Source: Corynebacterium mastitidis DSM 44356
Lineage (GTDB): Bacteria > Actinomycetota > Actinomycetes > Mycobacteriales > Mycobacteriaceae
NCBI RefSeq assembly: GCF_000375365.1
Contig: NZ_AQXB01000006.1
Location: 124,001 to 188,000, forward strand
Direction of reading: 5' to 3'
Length of the DNA stretch: 64,000 nt
The first letter of the stretch is position 1, and each line of letters starts with the position of its first letter. Shown in pieces: positions 26,654-35,474 of the stretch. Under the pieces are notes generated by a model that was given only the letters and a program-made list of their open reading frames with translations, made no database searches and had not been told where the DNA came from. The position numbers were made by a program, and so were the translations under genes.

Positions 26654-27982
26654 ATGCTCCGCCGGATCTTTGGCATCGAGACGGAGTACGGGCTGAGCAC
26701 CGGGCGGCGCGGGGCCGGCCCCGAGGAGCTGGCCCGCGCGCTGTTTCGCCCGGTGGTGGAGGAATACTCCAGCTCCAACGTGTTCCTGCCCAATGCCTCG
26801 CGCCTGTACCTGGACGTGGGCGCGCACCCGGAGATCGCCACGGCGGAGTGCGACGGCCTCGCCCAGCTCATCGCGCACGAGCGCGCCGGGGACGCCGTGC
26901 TAGACGAGCTGGCGCGCGCGGCGGAGCAGGCCCTGGGCACGCCCCTGTACCTGCTGAAGAACAACGTCGATTCCGTGGGCAACTCCTACGGCTGCCACGA
27001 GAACTACCTCATCGGCAGGACCACCGTGCTCAAGACCCTGGGCCGCCAGTTGCTCGCCTTCATGGTCACCCGCCAGATCGTCTGCGGGGCCGGGCACCTC
27101 GACGGCGGCTTCCGCTTCTCCCAGCGCGCAGACCAGGTGTGGGAGGGTGTCTCCTCGGCCACCACCCGCTCGCGCCCCATCATCAACACCCGGGACGAGC
27201 CGCACGCGGACTCCTCGCGCTACCGCCGCCTGCACGTGATCGTGGGGGACTCCGTCATGGCGGAGCCCACCCTGGCGCTCAAGGTGGGCTCCGCGCTGCT
27301 GGTCCTGGAGATGCTCGAGGAGGGCTACCCGCTGCCGGACTGGGAGCTGGCCGATCCCATCGCCGCGATCCGGGCCGTGAACAAGGACCCCCGCGCCGTC
27401 CTGGATTTGAGCGACGGCACCACCATCACCGCCCTGGAGCTGCAGTCCGCGCTGTGCGAGGCCGCCTCCGGGTGGCTCGCCCAGCGCCCCGAGGACCCTC
27501 GGCTGCGCGAGGTCGTGGACCTGTGGGGGCGCACGCTGCACGCCCTGCGCACCGGGGACCGCTCCGGCATCGACCGGGAGATCGACTGGGCCATCAAGCT
27601 CTCCCTCCTGGAGCGCTACCGCGAGCGCCTGGGCTGCGGCTGGGATCACCCGCGCCTGGCCCAGGTCAACCTGGCGTACCACGACATCCGCCCGGGGCGC
27701 GGCCTGGCCCGCGTCATGGAGGCCAAGGGCCTGATCCGCCGCTGGAGCACCGAGGAGGAGGTGCGCGCGGCGGTCCAGGAGCCCCCGGCCACCACCCGGG
27801 CCCGGCTGCGCGGGCGGTTCCTCACCCGGGCCCGCGAGCTGGGCGCGCCCGTCACGGCGGACTGGCTGCGCCTGAAGGTCAACCGCCCGGAGCCGCAGTT
27901 CATCGAGCTGGGCGATCCCTTTGCCGCCGTGGACGAGCGCCTGGACGCCCTCATCGGCTACATGGAGGAGCACCATGGATAG
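26654..27982 (+). CDS. pafA: Pup--protein ligase
   Basis: Forms the isopeptide bond between the Pup C-terminal Glu and substrate lysines using ATP. It has 442 residues. It starts MLRRIFGIETEYGLSTGRRG, with the Glu of ETEYG for Mg-ATP. Further blocks are KNNVDSVGNSYGCHENYLIG (about 99-118), RFSQRADQVWEGVSSATTRS and [21 protein letters not shown] (about 175-195). It follows pup with no prcB/prcA between them, the arrangement known in corynebacteria. Its last 8 bp overlap pafB. Confidence 0.96.
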   Translation: MLRRIFGIETEYGLSTGRRGAGPEELARALFRPVVEEYSSSNVFLPNASRLYLDVGAHPEIATAECDGLAQLIAHERAGDAVLDELARAAEQALGTPLYLLKNNVDSVGNSYGCHENYLIGRTTVLKTLGRQLLAFMVTRQIVCGAGHLDGGFRFSQRADQVWEGVSSATTRSRPIINTRDEPHADSSRYRRLHVIVGDSVMAEPTLALKVGSALLVLEMLEEGYPLPDWELADPIAAIRAVNKDPRAVLDLSDGTTITALELQSALCEAASGWLAQRPEDPRLREVVDLWGRTLHALRTGDRSGIDREIDWAIKLSLLERYRERLGCGWDHPRLAQVNLAYHDIRPGRGLARVMEAKGLIRRWSTEEEVRAAVQEPPATTRARLRGRFLTRARELGAPVTADWLRLKVNRPEPQFIELGDPFAAVDERLDALIGYMEEHHG

Positions 27983-28889
27983 GGACGTCGAGCGGCTGGT
28001 CAACCTCACCTTCGCCCTGCTCGACGCCGCTCGCACCGGGCGCCCCTACCTCACCGGCCGGTGGCTGCGCGAGCGGGTGACCGGGTACTCCGGGGTCAGC
28101 GAGGACACCGCGCGCAAGCGGTTCCAGCGCGACGTGCGCACCCTGGCCCAGGCGGGGGTGCCCATCGAGGTCAGCGACCGCGACGGCACCCCCGGCTACC
28201 GCATCCGCAGCGACGCCTACGAGCTGGAGCCCGTGGAGTTCACCCCCGAGGAGGCCGCCGTGCTCGGGGTGGCGGGCGAGATGGGCCGCAGCGGCCAGCT
28301 CGGGGCCTTCGCTCGCTCCGGCTGGACCAAGATCGCGGCCGGCGGCGCCGAGCGGGACCTGGCCGCCAGCCCCCTGGGTCTCAGCGGGGACTGGGACCGG
28401 CTCTCCGCCCGCACCCTGGCCACGCTCGTCTCCGCGATCACCCGGGGGCGGCGGCTGGAGTTTTCCTACCGGGAGGGCTCCCGGCGCGCGATGGACCCCT
28501 GGGGGATCGTCAACCACCGCGACCGCCTCTACCTGGTGGGCTACGACCTTCAGCGCGGCCAGCCGCGCTCCTTCCGGCTGCTGCGCACCTCGGAGTTCAC
28601 CGACGCCGGGCCGCGCGAGCACGAGGCGCAGGGCCGGGACCTCCAGGCCATCGTGGTGGAGGCGTTGGAGCGGCACCGCCGCCTGGTGGATGCCAAGGTG
28701 CGGCTGCGCCCCGGCAGGGCCGTGGAGCTGCGCGAGGCCGGGGACGTCGAGGGGGACGTGGTGCGGCTCACGGCGGTGGATCGGGACTGGCTGGTGCGCG
28801 CCGTGGCCGCCTGCGGGCCGGACGCGGTGTTGCTGGAGGACGACGAGCTGCGCGCGGACGTTATTGCACTGCTGAAGGGGGCGCTGTGA
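27975..28889 (+). CDS. pafB: WYL-domain transcription regulator PafB
   Basis: A 304-residue regulator with an N-terminal winged HTH (about 10-80; ERVTGYSGVSEDTARKRFQR is the recognition region) and a WYL ligand-sensing domain (about 155-235; GIVNHRDRLYLVGYDLQRGQ) plus WCX tail. In mycobacteria PafB and PafC act together to induce DNA-damage genes independently of LexA. The start ATG at 27975 overlaps the pafA stop by 8 bp. Its TGA overlaps the pafC GTG (GTGA), consistent with coupled translation of a heterodimer. Confidence 0.92.
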   Translation: MDRDVERLVNLTFALLDAARTGRPYLTGRWLRERVTGYSGVSEDTARKRFQRDVRTLAQAGVPIEVSDRDGTPGYRIRSDAYELEPVEFTPEEAAVLGVAGEMGRSGQLGAFARSGWTKIAAGGAERDLAASPLGLSGDWDRLSARTLATLVSAITRGRRLEFSYREGSRRAMDPWGIVNHRDRLYLVGYDLQRGQPRSFRLLRTSEFTDAGPREHEAQGRDLQAIVVEALERHRRLVDAKVRLRPGRAVELREAGDVEGDVVRLTAVDRDWLVRAVAACGPDAVLLEDDELRADVIALLKGAL

Positions 28890-29812
28890 AGAATCTTGGC
28901 CGGGTGGAGGAGGTGGCCCGGGTGCTCAACCTCATTCCGTACTTCGAGCGGCACCCCGGCCGGTCCGTGTTCGAGGCCGCCCGCGACCTGGGGCGCAGCC
29001 CGCAGGAGATCATGGCGGACCTCAACCGCCTGTTCTGCTGCGGGCTGCCGGGGCTGATGCCGGACGGACTGGTGGACATGGTGCACAGCTACACCTCCGT
29101 GCGGATCACCAACAACCAGGGCCTGGATCGCCCCCTGCGGCTCAGCGCGGCGGAGGCCTCCGTGCTGCTCATGATGCTGGAGTCCCTGGAGAACCAGCCC
29201 GGCCTGCTCGATACCGCCTCGGTGCGCTCGGCGGCGGCCAAGCTCCGCGCGATCACCGGCCCCAGCGCCATCTTCGACTCCGCCCCGCAGCAGCGAAGCC
29301 CCGAGGTGGGGGAGCGGGTGCGCGAGGCCCTGGCCACAGGCAGGCGGCTGCGCTTCTTCTACGCCTCCGCCAGCAGCGACACCGAGCGCCTGCGCGAGGT
29401 CTCGCCCCTGCGGGTGTTTACCGACTCCGGCCACCAGTACCTCAGCGCCTGGGAGGACGGGCACCGCACCTTCCGCCTGGATCGCATGCGCGCCGCCGAG
29501 GTGCTTAACGCCCCGGCTCAGGCCCCGGCCGACGTCCCGGATTCCTTCGGCCTGACCCACCAGGCCGCCCTGAGGGTGCGCCGCGACGCCGCCTGGCTGG
29601 CGGATTACTACCCCATGACGCTGGGTAAGCCCGAGGGCGGGTGGATACCCGGCACCATGCCCTACGGCTCCGAGGAATGGCTCACGCGCTTTGCGCTGGG
29701 CAATGCCGACCGCCTGCGAATTACCAGCCCCGCCCGGGTAAGCTCACAGGTGTCTGCCCGGGCCTCTCAAGCCCTGGCGGCCTATGATGGCAGCGTTACC
29801 CACGTTCGATAG
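28886..29812 (+). CDS. pafC: WYL-domain transcription regulator PafC
   Basis: A 308-residue partner of PafB. It has an N-terminal HTH-like region (about 8-70; FEAARDLGRSPQEIMADLNR) and WYL domain (about 155-220; VSPLRVFTDSGHQYLSAWED, where the usual W-Y-L is replaced by QYLSAW), then a C-terminal WCX region. GTG start overlaps the pafB stop by 4 nt. TATGAT near 29783, inside its 3' end, may be the -10 of tatA. Role as half of PafBC is known for mycobacteria and inferred here. Confidence 0.9.
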   Translation: MKNLGRVEEVARVLNLIPYFERHPGRSVFEAARDLGRSPQEIMADLNRLFCCGLPGLMPDGLVDMVHSYTSVRITNNQGLDRPLRLSAAEASVLLMMLESLENQPGLLDTASVRSAAAKLRAITGPSAIFDSAPQQRSPEVGERVREALATGRRLRFFYASASSDTERLREVSPLRVFTDSGHQYLSAWEDGHRTFRLDRMRAAEVLNAPAQAPADVPDSFGLTHQAALRVRRDAAWLADYYPMTLGKPEGGWIPGTMPYGSEEWLTRFALGNADRLRITSPARVSSQVSARASQALAAYDGSVTHVR

Positions 29813-29824
29813 AAAGGCCCCGTC

Positions 29825-30061
29825 ATGCCTAATCTCGGTGTACCCGAACTTCTCATCATCGCGGTGCTGCTCGTGCTGCTCTTCGGCGCCCGTCGGCTGC
29901 CCGACGCCGCCCGCTCCCTGGGCCGCTCCATGCGCATCTTCAAGTCCGAGGTCAAGGAGATGCACAAGGACGACGAGGAGCCCAAGCAGATTCCCCAGCA
30001 GCAGCCGCAGGCGCAGCAGAACCTCACCCACAACACCACGGATTACCGCGATACCCTCTAA
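29825..30061 (+). CDS. tatA: Sec-independent translocase subunit TatA
   Basis: Pore-forming subunit of the twin-arginine export system, which moves folded proteins across the membrane. It has 78 residues: one N-terminal transmembrane helix ([14 protein letters not shown], about 7-20), the hinge [20 protein letters not shown] (amphipathic helix, about 19-38) and an acidic/Gln-rich tail. AAAGG before the ATG is the ribosome site. tatC follows 3 bp later. The pafC-tatA-tatC-helY order is shared with mycobacteria. Confidence 0.96.
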   Translation: MPNLGVPELLIIAVLLVLLFGARRLPDAARSLGRSMRIFKSEVKEMHKDDEEPKQIPQQQPQAQQNLTHNTTDYRDTL

Positions 30062-30064
30062 GCC

Positions 30065-30961
30065 GTGAGTAAGAAGAATCCCGATGGCACGATGTCCATC
30101 GTCGAGCACATCCAGGAGCTTCGGCGGCGCGTCATCGTCTCGCTGATCGCCCTGGTCGTGGGGACCATCGCGGGCTTTATCTGGTATCAGCGCTCCTTCC
30201 TCGGCATCCCCTCCCTGGGCGAGATCCTCCTCGTGCCCTACTGCTCGGTGGACCCGAGCATGCGCGTGGATCTGGGGGCCTCGGGGGAGTGCCGCCTGCT
30301 GGCCACCGCGCCCTTCGAGATGTTCATGCTCAGGCTCAAGGTGAGCGCCCTGGTGGGGTCGGTGCTCGCCTCCCCGGTGTGGCTGGCGCAGCTCTGGGGC
30401 TTTATCACCCCCGGCCTGCTCAAGAACGAGCGCCGCTGGACCGCCTCCTTCGTCTCCATCGCCGTGCTGCTGTTTGCCTCCGGCGCGGTCCTGGCGTACG
30501 TCGTGCTGGCCTACGGCCTGGAGTTCCTGCTCACCCTGGGCGCGGAGGTCCAAGACGTCGCGCTCAACGGCCAGTTGTACTTCAGCTTCATGCTCAGCCT
30601 CCTGCTCATCTTCGGCGTGAGCTTCGAGGTGCCGCTGCTCATCGCCGCGCTCAACATCGCGGGCATCCTCTCCTACGACCATGTCAAGGACAAGCGCCGC
30701 TACATCATCGTGGGCCTGGCCGTCTTCGCGGCCTTCATGACCCCCGGCCAGGACCCGCTGTCCATGGTGGTGCTCACCGCCTCGCTGAGCGCCCTGGTGG
30801 AGCTGGCCCTGCAGTTCTGCCGCCTGCGCGATAAGCGCCGCCAGCGCGAGCGCCCCGACTGGCTCGACGCCGAGGATGAGTCCGCCACCGCCATCGCCGC
30901 CCCCGCCCCGGTCACCCCGGCCGCCTCCCTCCGCACCGCCGACTATGACGATATTCTCTAA
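30065..30961 (+). CDS. tatC: Sec-independent translocase subunit TatC
   Basis: Receptor subunit of the Tat system that binds the twin-arginine signal. It has 298 residues and six transmembrane helices. The N-terminal MSIVEHIQELRRRVIVSLIA (about 11-30) holds the conserved signal-binding Glu in EHIQELRRR. FEMFMLRLKVSA and PVWLAQLWGFITPGLLKNER (about 104-123) are family blocks. The tail after helix 6 is long and Ala/Pro-rich. GTG start 3 bp after tatA; its TAA stop directly abuts the helicase ATG. Confidence 0.96.
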   Translation: MSKKNPDGTMSIVEHIQELRRRVIVSLIALVVGTIAGFIWYQRSFLGIPSLGEILLVPYCSVDPSMRVDLGASGECRLLATAPFEMFMLRLKVSALVGSVLASPVWLAQLWGFITPGLLKNERRWTASFVSIAVLLFASGAVLAYVVLAYGLEFLLTLGAEVQDVALNGQLYFSFMLSLLLIFGVSFEVPLLIAALNIAGILSYDHVKDKRRYIIVGLAVFAAFMTPGQDPLSMVVLTASLSALVELALQFCRLRDKRRQRERPDWLDAEDESATAIAAPAPVTPAASLRTADYDDIL

Positions 30962-33619
30962 ATGACGCACCTCCACGACTTCGCCGCGCAGTTTTCCTTT
31001 CCCCTCGACAACTTCCAGGAGGAGGCCTGCCGCGCGGTGGAGGCCGACTCCGGCGTGCTGGTGTGCGCCCCCACCGGCGCGGGCAAGACCATCGTGGGGG
31101 AGTTCGCCGTCTCCCTGGCCCTTGCCCGCGGCACCACGTGCTTCTACACCACCCCGATCAAGGCGCTGAGCAACCAGAAGTATCACGACCTCGCGGACCG
31201 CTACGGCGCGGAGAACATCGGCCTGCTCACCGGCGACCAAACCATCCGCCCCGACGCCCCCATCGTGGTGATGACCACCGAGGTGCTGCGCAACATGGTC
31301 TACGCGGACTCCGAGGCCCTCTCCGCCCTCAGCCACGTGGTCATGGACGAGATTCACTTCCTGGCCGACGCCTCCCGGGGCGCGGTCTGGGAAGAGATCA
31401 TCCTGGGCCTGGACGAGTCCGTACGGATCATCGGGCTCTCCGCCACCGTCTCCAACTCCGAGGAGTTCGGCCAATGGCTCTCCGCCGTGCGCGGGGACAC
31501 CCGGGTGATCGTCGCGGAGCACCGGCCCGTGCCGCTGCACCAGTGGATGCTGGTGGGAAGCACCCTGCGCCCGCTGTTCGACCCCGAGGGCCAGAAGGTC
31601 TCCCCGGCGCTGCTGCGCGAGGCCGCCCGCGACCGGCACCGCCCGGCCTCAAGGCCCGACGCCATCCAGGCGCTGCGGCGGCGCGACATGCTCCCGGCCA
31701 TCTTCTTCATCTTCTCCCGCGCGGGCTGCGACGCCGCGCTCTTCCAGTGCCTGCGCTCCCGCATCAGCCTCACCACCGAGGAGGAGGCCGCGCGCATCCG
31801 CGAGATCGTCACCCAGGCCGTGGCGGACATCCCCGCCGAGGACCTGGAGGTGCTGCGCTTTGCGCAGTGGCGCGCCGCCCTCGCGCGCGGCTTCGCCGCC
31901 CACCACGCCGGGATGCTCCCCGCCTTCCGGCACGTCGTGGAGGACCTCTTCGCCCGGGGCCTCGTGCGCGCGGTTTTTGCCACCGAGACCCTCGCCCTCG
32001 GGATCAACATGCCCGCCCGCACCGTGCTGCTCGAACGCCTGGTCAAGTTCAACGGTGAGGCCCACGTGGACCTCACCCCCGGGCAATACACCCAGCTCAC
32101 CGGGCGCGCCGGGCGGCGGGGCATCGACGTGGTGGGCCACGCCGTGGTGCAGTGGACCCCGGGGATCGACCCCGAGGCCGTGGCCGGGCTGGCCTCCACC
32201 CGCACCTATCCGCTGGTCTCCACCTTCCAGCCCGGGTACAACATGTCGGTTAACCTCCTGGGCCGCAACGGCTACCGGCGCGCCATCGACCTGCTGGAGA
32301 TGTCCTTCGCCCAGTTCCAGGCCGACGCCTCCGTGGTGGACCAGGCCCTCGCGCTCGACCGCGTCCAGGCGCGGCTGCGCGAGCAGGAGCACGAGCTGGA
32401 GCGCGCCTTCCGGGCCCTCAACCCGCCCGGTGACCGCGAGGACCTGCTCGACTACGTCGGGCTGCGCCAGCGCCTCTCCTCGGAGGAGAAGCAGCACCGG
32501 GCCCGCGCCCGGCAGCAGCGCGACGCCGAGATCGCGCGCCTGCTCGCCTCCGCCACGCGCGGCGAGGTGCTGGCGCTGCCGGGGAAGAAGCGCCCGCTGA
32601 TCGCCGTGGTGGTCGAGCCCGCCCGGCGCTCGGACGACCCCCGCCCCCTCGTCGTGGCCGCCAACGGCTGGACGGGGCGCATCGAGGGCCGCTCCCTGGG
32701 CAACGCCCCCGTGCGCCTGGGCCACATGCGCGTGCCGGGCAACCACCGCCGCAACGCGCGGGGCATCGCGCGCGGCCTCCACCGCTTCCGGGGACCGGCC
32801 AAGCTCAAGACCACGGCCCGCGTGCGCCCCTCCAAGGAGGTCGCCCGGCTGCGCGAGGAGGTCCGCGCCCACCGCGTGCACCACTGGCCTCCTGCCGACC
32901 GGGAGCACCTGAGCAGGCACGCGGAGAAGATCCTGCGCCTCCGGGACCAGGAGCGCCGCCACCAGGTCTCCGCGAGCGACACCCTGGCCCACACGTTCCG
33001 CCGCATCCTCGACCTGCTCGCGGAGCAGGGCTACATCTCCACGGACGCCGCGGCCACGGGCTCCACCACACCGGCCGCTCCCGAAACCGACTACGCGGGC
33101 TACGCTCTCACCGAGGAAGGGCAGCGCCTGGCCCGCATCCACTGCGCCGCGGACCTGCTCGTGGCGCAGTGCCTGCGCCGCGGGATCTGGGACGATCTGG
33201 ACCCCGCGGAGCTGGCGGGCGTGGCCTCCCTGTGCGTCTTTGACAACCGCAAGGCCACCCAGGGCGAGCCCACGGCCGCCACCGAGGCGATGGGCGCGGC
33301 GATGGGCGCCACCGAGCGCCTCTGGTCCGAGCTGGCCCACGACGAGCAGCGCCACCGCCTCCCCGTCTCCCCGGCGCCGGAGGGGGCCTTCGCCCTGGCC
33401 ATGCATCAGTGGACGGCCGGGGCACCCCTGGCCTACTGCCTGGCCGCCGCCGCGCAGTGCGGGGCGGAGCTGACCCCGGGGGACTTCGTGCGCTGGTGCA
33501 GGCAGGTCGTGGACCTCCTGGAGCAGGTGGCGGCCACCGCCTACCGGGACCACACCCGGGCGCAGGCGCGCCGGGCCATCCAGTCCATCCGCCGGGGGGT
33601 GGTGGCGGTGGGGCTGTAG
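30962..33619 (+). CDS. helY: HelY-type DEAD/DEAH (Ski2/Mtr4-like) helicase
   Basis: An 885-residue superfamily 2 RNA helicase. Motif I is APTGAGKT (about 37-44), motif II DEIH in VVMDEIHFLAD (about 123-133), motif III LSATVS (about 159-164) and motif VI QLTGRAGRRGID (about 377-388). A long C-terminal region with a DSHCT-like domain (about 700-885) follows, as in Ski2/Mtr4. Probably remodels structured RNA during decay or processing. It directly follows tatC with no gap, the last gene of the tatA-tatC-helY run. Confidence 0.94.
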   Translation: MTHLHDFAAQFSFPLDNFQEEACRAVEADSGVLVCAPTGAGKTIVGEFAVSLALARGTTCFYTTPIKALSNQKYHDLADRYGAENIGLLTGDQTIRPDAPIVVMTTEVLRNMVYADSEALSALSHVVMDEIHFLADASRGAVWEEIILGLDESVRIIGLSATVSNSEEFGQWLSAVRGDTRVIVAEHRPVPLHQWMLVGSTLRPLFDPEGQKVSPALLREAARDRHRPASRPDAIQALRRRDMLPAIFFIFSRAGCDAALFQCLRSRISLTTEEEAARIREIVTQAVADIPAEDLEVLRFAQWRAALARGFAAHHAGMLPAFRHVVEDLFARGLVRAVFATETLALGINMPARTVLLERLVKFNGEAHVDLTPGQYTQLTGRAGRRGIDVVGHAVVQWTPGIDPEAVAGLASTRTYPLVSTFQPGYNMSVNLLGRNGYRRAIDLLEMSFAQFQADASVVDQALALDRVQARLREQEHELERAFRALNPPGDREDLLDYVGLRQRLSSEEKQHRARARQQRDAEIARLLASATRGEVLALPGKKRPLIAVVVEPARRSDDPRPLVVAANGWTGRIEGRSLGNAPVRLGHMRVPGNHRRNARGIARGLHRFRGPAKLKTTARVRPSKEVARLREEVRAHRVHHWPPADREHLSRHAEKILRLRDQERRHQVSASDTLAHTFRRILDLLAEQGYISTDAAATGSTTPAAPETDYAGYALTEEGQRLARIHCAADLLVAQCLRRGIWDDLDPAELAGVASLCVFDNRKATQGEPTAATEAMGAAMGATERLWSELAHDEQRHRLPVSPAPEGAFALAMHQWTAGAPLAYCLAAAAQCGAELTPGDFVRWCRQVVDLLEQVAATAYRDHTRAQARRAIQSIRRGVVAVGL

Positions 33620-33622
33620 GAT
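33617..33622 (+). promoter_or_regulatory. -10 box of the M24 peptidase gene (leaderless type)
   Basis: TAGGAT overlapping the helY stop codon, 6 nt before the ATG at 33629. Confidence 0.6.
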
Positions 33623-33628
33623 GGCCCC

Positions 33629-34723
33629 ATGCATCGCTTTCCTGCCTCCGTGTACGCGGCGCGGCTCTCCCGCGCCGCCGCCCTGTGTCAGAGCAAGGGG
33701 CTCGGCGGGCTCGTGATCGGCACGGGCCCCGAGATGGCCTACCTCCTGGGCTCGTGGACCGAGACCCACGAGCGCTTCACCGGCCTGGTCGTTCCCGCCG
33801 AGGGCGCGCCCGCGCTGGTGGTTCCCCGGTCCGACGTCGCGGACTTCGACCCGGATTTCCTGGGCGAGCTGGGCGTGGAGATCCGCCCCTGGGCGGACGG
33901 AGCGGACCCGTACCTGCTCGTGGAGCTGCCCGGCGAGGGGCCCGTGGGGCTGGGGGCGTCCCTGACTACCGCCCACGTCCTGGCGTTGCAGTCCCGCTGC
34001 GCCCCGCGCGCCACCACGCTGGCCACCACCCGGCTGCGCGAGCTGTTCATGCTCAAGGACGCCCACGAGGTCGCCCAGCTCCGCGCGGCGGCGCGGGCCA
34101 TCGACGCGGTGCACGAGCAGGTGCCCGGCCTGCTCGCTGCGGGCCGCACCGAGGCCGAGGTCGCCGCGGACCTGCGCGCGCTGATCCTGCGCGAGCACCG
34201 GGAGGTGGACTTCATCATCGTGGGCTCCGGGCCCCACGGGGCCAACCCCCATCACTCCTTTTCCGAGCGGCGGCTGCGCGCGGGGGAGATCGTGGTGGTG
34301 GACATCGGCGGCACGTACGGGGTGGGGTACCACTCGGACTGCACGCGCACCTACGTGGTGGGCGGCCCCGCCGGGGAACCCGAGTGGTACCGGGTATTGC
34401 GGCTGGCTCAGGAGGCCGCCTGCGCGGCCGTGCGCCCCGGGGCCACCTCCGCGCAGATCGACGCCGCCGCGCGGGAGATCATCTCCGAGGCGGGCTACGG
34501 CCCGGAGTTCTTCCACCGCACCGGCCACGGCATCGGCCTGTCCCTGCACGAGGAGCCCTTCATCATGGAGGGCAACGACCTCGTGCTGGAGGAGGGTATG
34601 GCCTTTTCCGTGGAACCGGGCATCTACTTCGAGGACCGCCACGGCGGCCGCATCGAGGACATCGTGGTGGTCACCGCCGAGGGGTGCGAGCGCCTGAACA
34701 ACCAGCCGAGGCAGTTGCGCTGA
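33629..34723 (+). CDS. M24 family Xaa-Pro aminopeptidase/dipeptidase
   Basis: A 364-residue cytosolic metallopeptidase. N-terminal creatinase-like domain (about 1-130), then the pita-bread catalytic domain. Metal ligands fall in VVVDIGGTYGVGYHSDCTRTYV (about 222-243; two Asp), FHRTGHGIGLSLHEEPFI (about 294-311; His and the Glu-bearing tail), SVEPGIYFEDRHGGRIED (about 329-346; two Glu). It releases N-terminal residues before proline. The stop overlaps the SDR start as TGATG. Confidence 0.94.
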   Translation: MHRFPASVYAARLSRAAALCQSKGLGGLVIGTGPEMAYLLGSWTETHERFTGLVVPAEGAPALVVPRSDVADFDPDFLGELGVEIRPWADGADPYLLVELPGEGPVGLGASLTTAHVLALQSRCAPRATTLATTRLRELFMLKDAHEVAQLRAAARAIDAVHEQVPGLLAAGRTEAEVAADLRALILREHREVDFIIVGSGPHGANPHHSFSERRLRAGEIVVVDIGGTYGVGYHSDCTRTYVVGGPAGEPEWYRVLRLAQEAACAAVRPGATSAQIDAAAREIISEAGYGPEFFHRTGHGIGLSLHEEPFIMEGNDLVLEEGMAFSVEPGIYFEDRHGGRIEDIVVVTAEGCERLNNQPRQLR

Positions 34724-35463
34724 TGGGGCCGCTGCTCGTGCTGGGCGCCACCAGCGAGATCGGCGGGGAGCTGGCGCTGCGGCTGTGCCGGGGCCGGGAC
34801 GTGGTCCTGGCGGCCCGCCGCCCCGAGGCGCTCGAGCCGCTGCGCGCCCGCCTGCTGGACGCCGGGGCGCTGAGCGTGGAGGCCCATCCCTTCGAGGCCA
34901 CGGACCTCGGCGGCTCCTGCCTGCGCCGCCTGCTGGATTCCCGGATCCCGGAGATAGCGCTGGTGTGCTTCGGCATCCTCGGCGATCAACAGGAGGCGCA
35001 GCGCAACCCCGACCACGCGGCCCAGATCGCCACGGTGGACTACACCGCGCAGGTGGTGGCCCTGACCGCGCTCTCGGAGGCGATGCCCGGCGGGGTCATC
35101 GTGGCCTTTTCCTCCATCGCCGGGTGGCGCGCCCGCCGCGCCAACTACGTCTACGGCTCCACCAAGGCGGGGCTGGACGCCTTCTGCCAGGGACTGGCCG
35201 ACCGCCTTCACGGCACCCCGCTGCGCCTGATCACCGCGCGTCCCGGCTTTGTCATCGGGCGCATGACCGAGGGGATGAGGCCCGCCCCGATGTCCGTGCT
35301 CCCGCACCAGGTGGCCGAGGCGGTGGCCGCCGAGGTGCTGCGCGGCAGAGGTGGCAGAGGCGGCAGAGGCAGCCGCACCCTGTGGATTCCCGGCCGCCTC
35401 CGGCTGCTGGCCTATGCCATGCGTCTGGTGCCGCGCCCGGTATGGCGTAGGATGCCCCGGTAA
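34723..35463 (+). CDS. SDR family oxidoreductase (DprE2-like)
   Basis: A 246-residue short-chain dehydrogenase. The cofactor loop is VLGATSEIGGELA (about 6-18), a GxxxGxG variant. The catalytic Ser is in VAFSSIAGW (about 126-134), and the Tyr and Lys in YVYGSTKAGLDAF (about 143-155). C-terminally it has a hydrophobic stretch. It resembles DprE2-type decaprenylphospho-ribose epimerase subunits, but the true DprE2 normally lies beside dprE1, absent here, so the substrate is open. A short GGRGGRGGRG insert (about 206-215) comes from a DNA tandem repeat. Confidence 0.88.
   Translation: MGPLLVLGATSEIGGELALRLCRGRDVVLAARRPEALEPLRARLLDAGALSVEAHPFEATDLGGSCLRRLLDSRIPEIALVCFGILGDQQEAQRNPDHAAQIATVDYTAQVVALTALSEAMPGGVIVAFSSIAGWRARRANYVYGSTKAGLDAFCQGLADRLHGTPLRLITARPGFVIGRMTEGMRPAPMSVLPHQVAEAVAAEVLRGRGGRGGRGSRTLWIPGRLRLLAYAMRLVPRPVWRRMPR
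35344..35370. repeat. Tandem repeat, 3 x 9 bp, within the SDR gene
   Basis: GGCAGAGGT, GGCAGAGGC and GGCAGAGGC follow one another and encode the Gly/Arg-rich insert. The unit keeps the reading frame, so copy number can vary without breaking the gene. Confidence 0.85.
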
Positions 35464-35474
35464 AGGAGGTTTCC

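Noticed and set aside
31649..34642. 997-codon minus-strand frame opposite helY and the M24 peptidase
   Set aside because: Antisense shadow; the plus-strand genes carry all family motifs.
34723..35463. True DprE2 of arabinogalactan synthesis
   Set aside because: Fold fits, but dprE1 is not adjacent and the sequence evidence does not separate it from other SDRs, so no symbol given.
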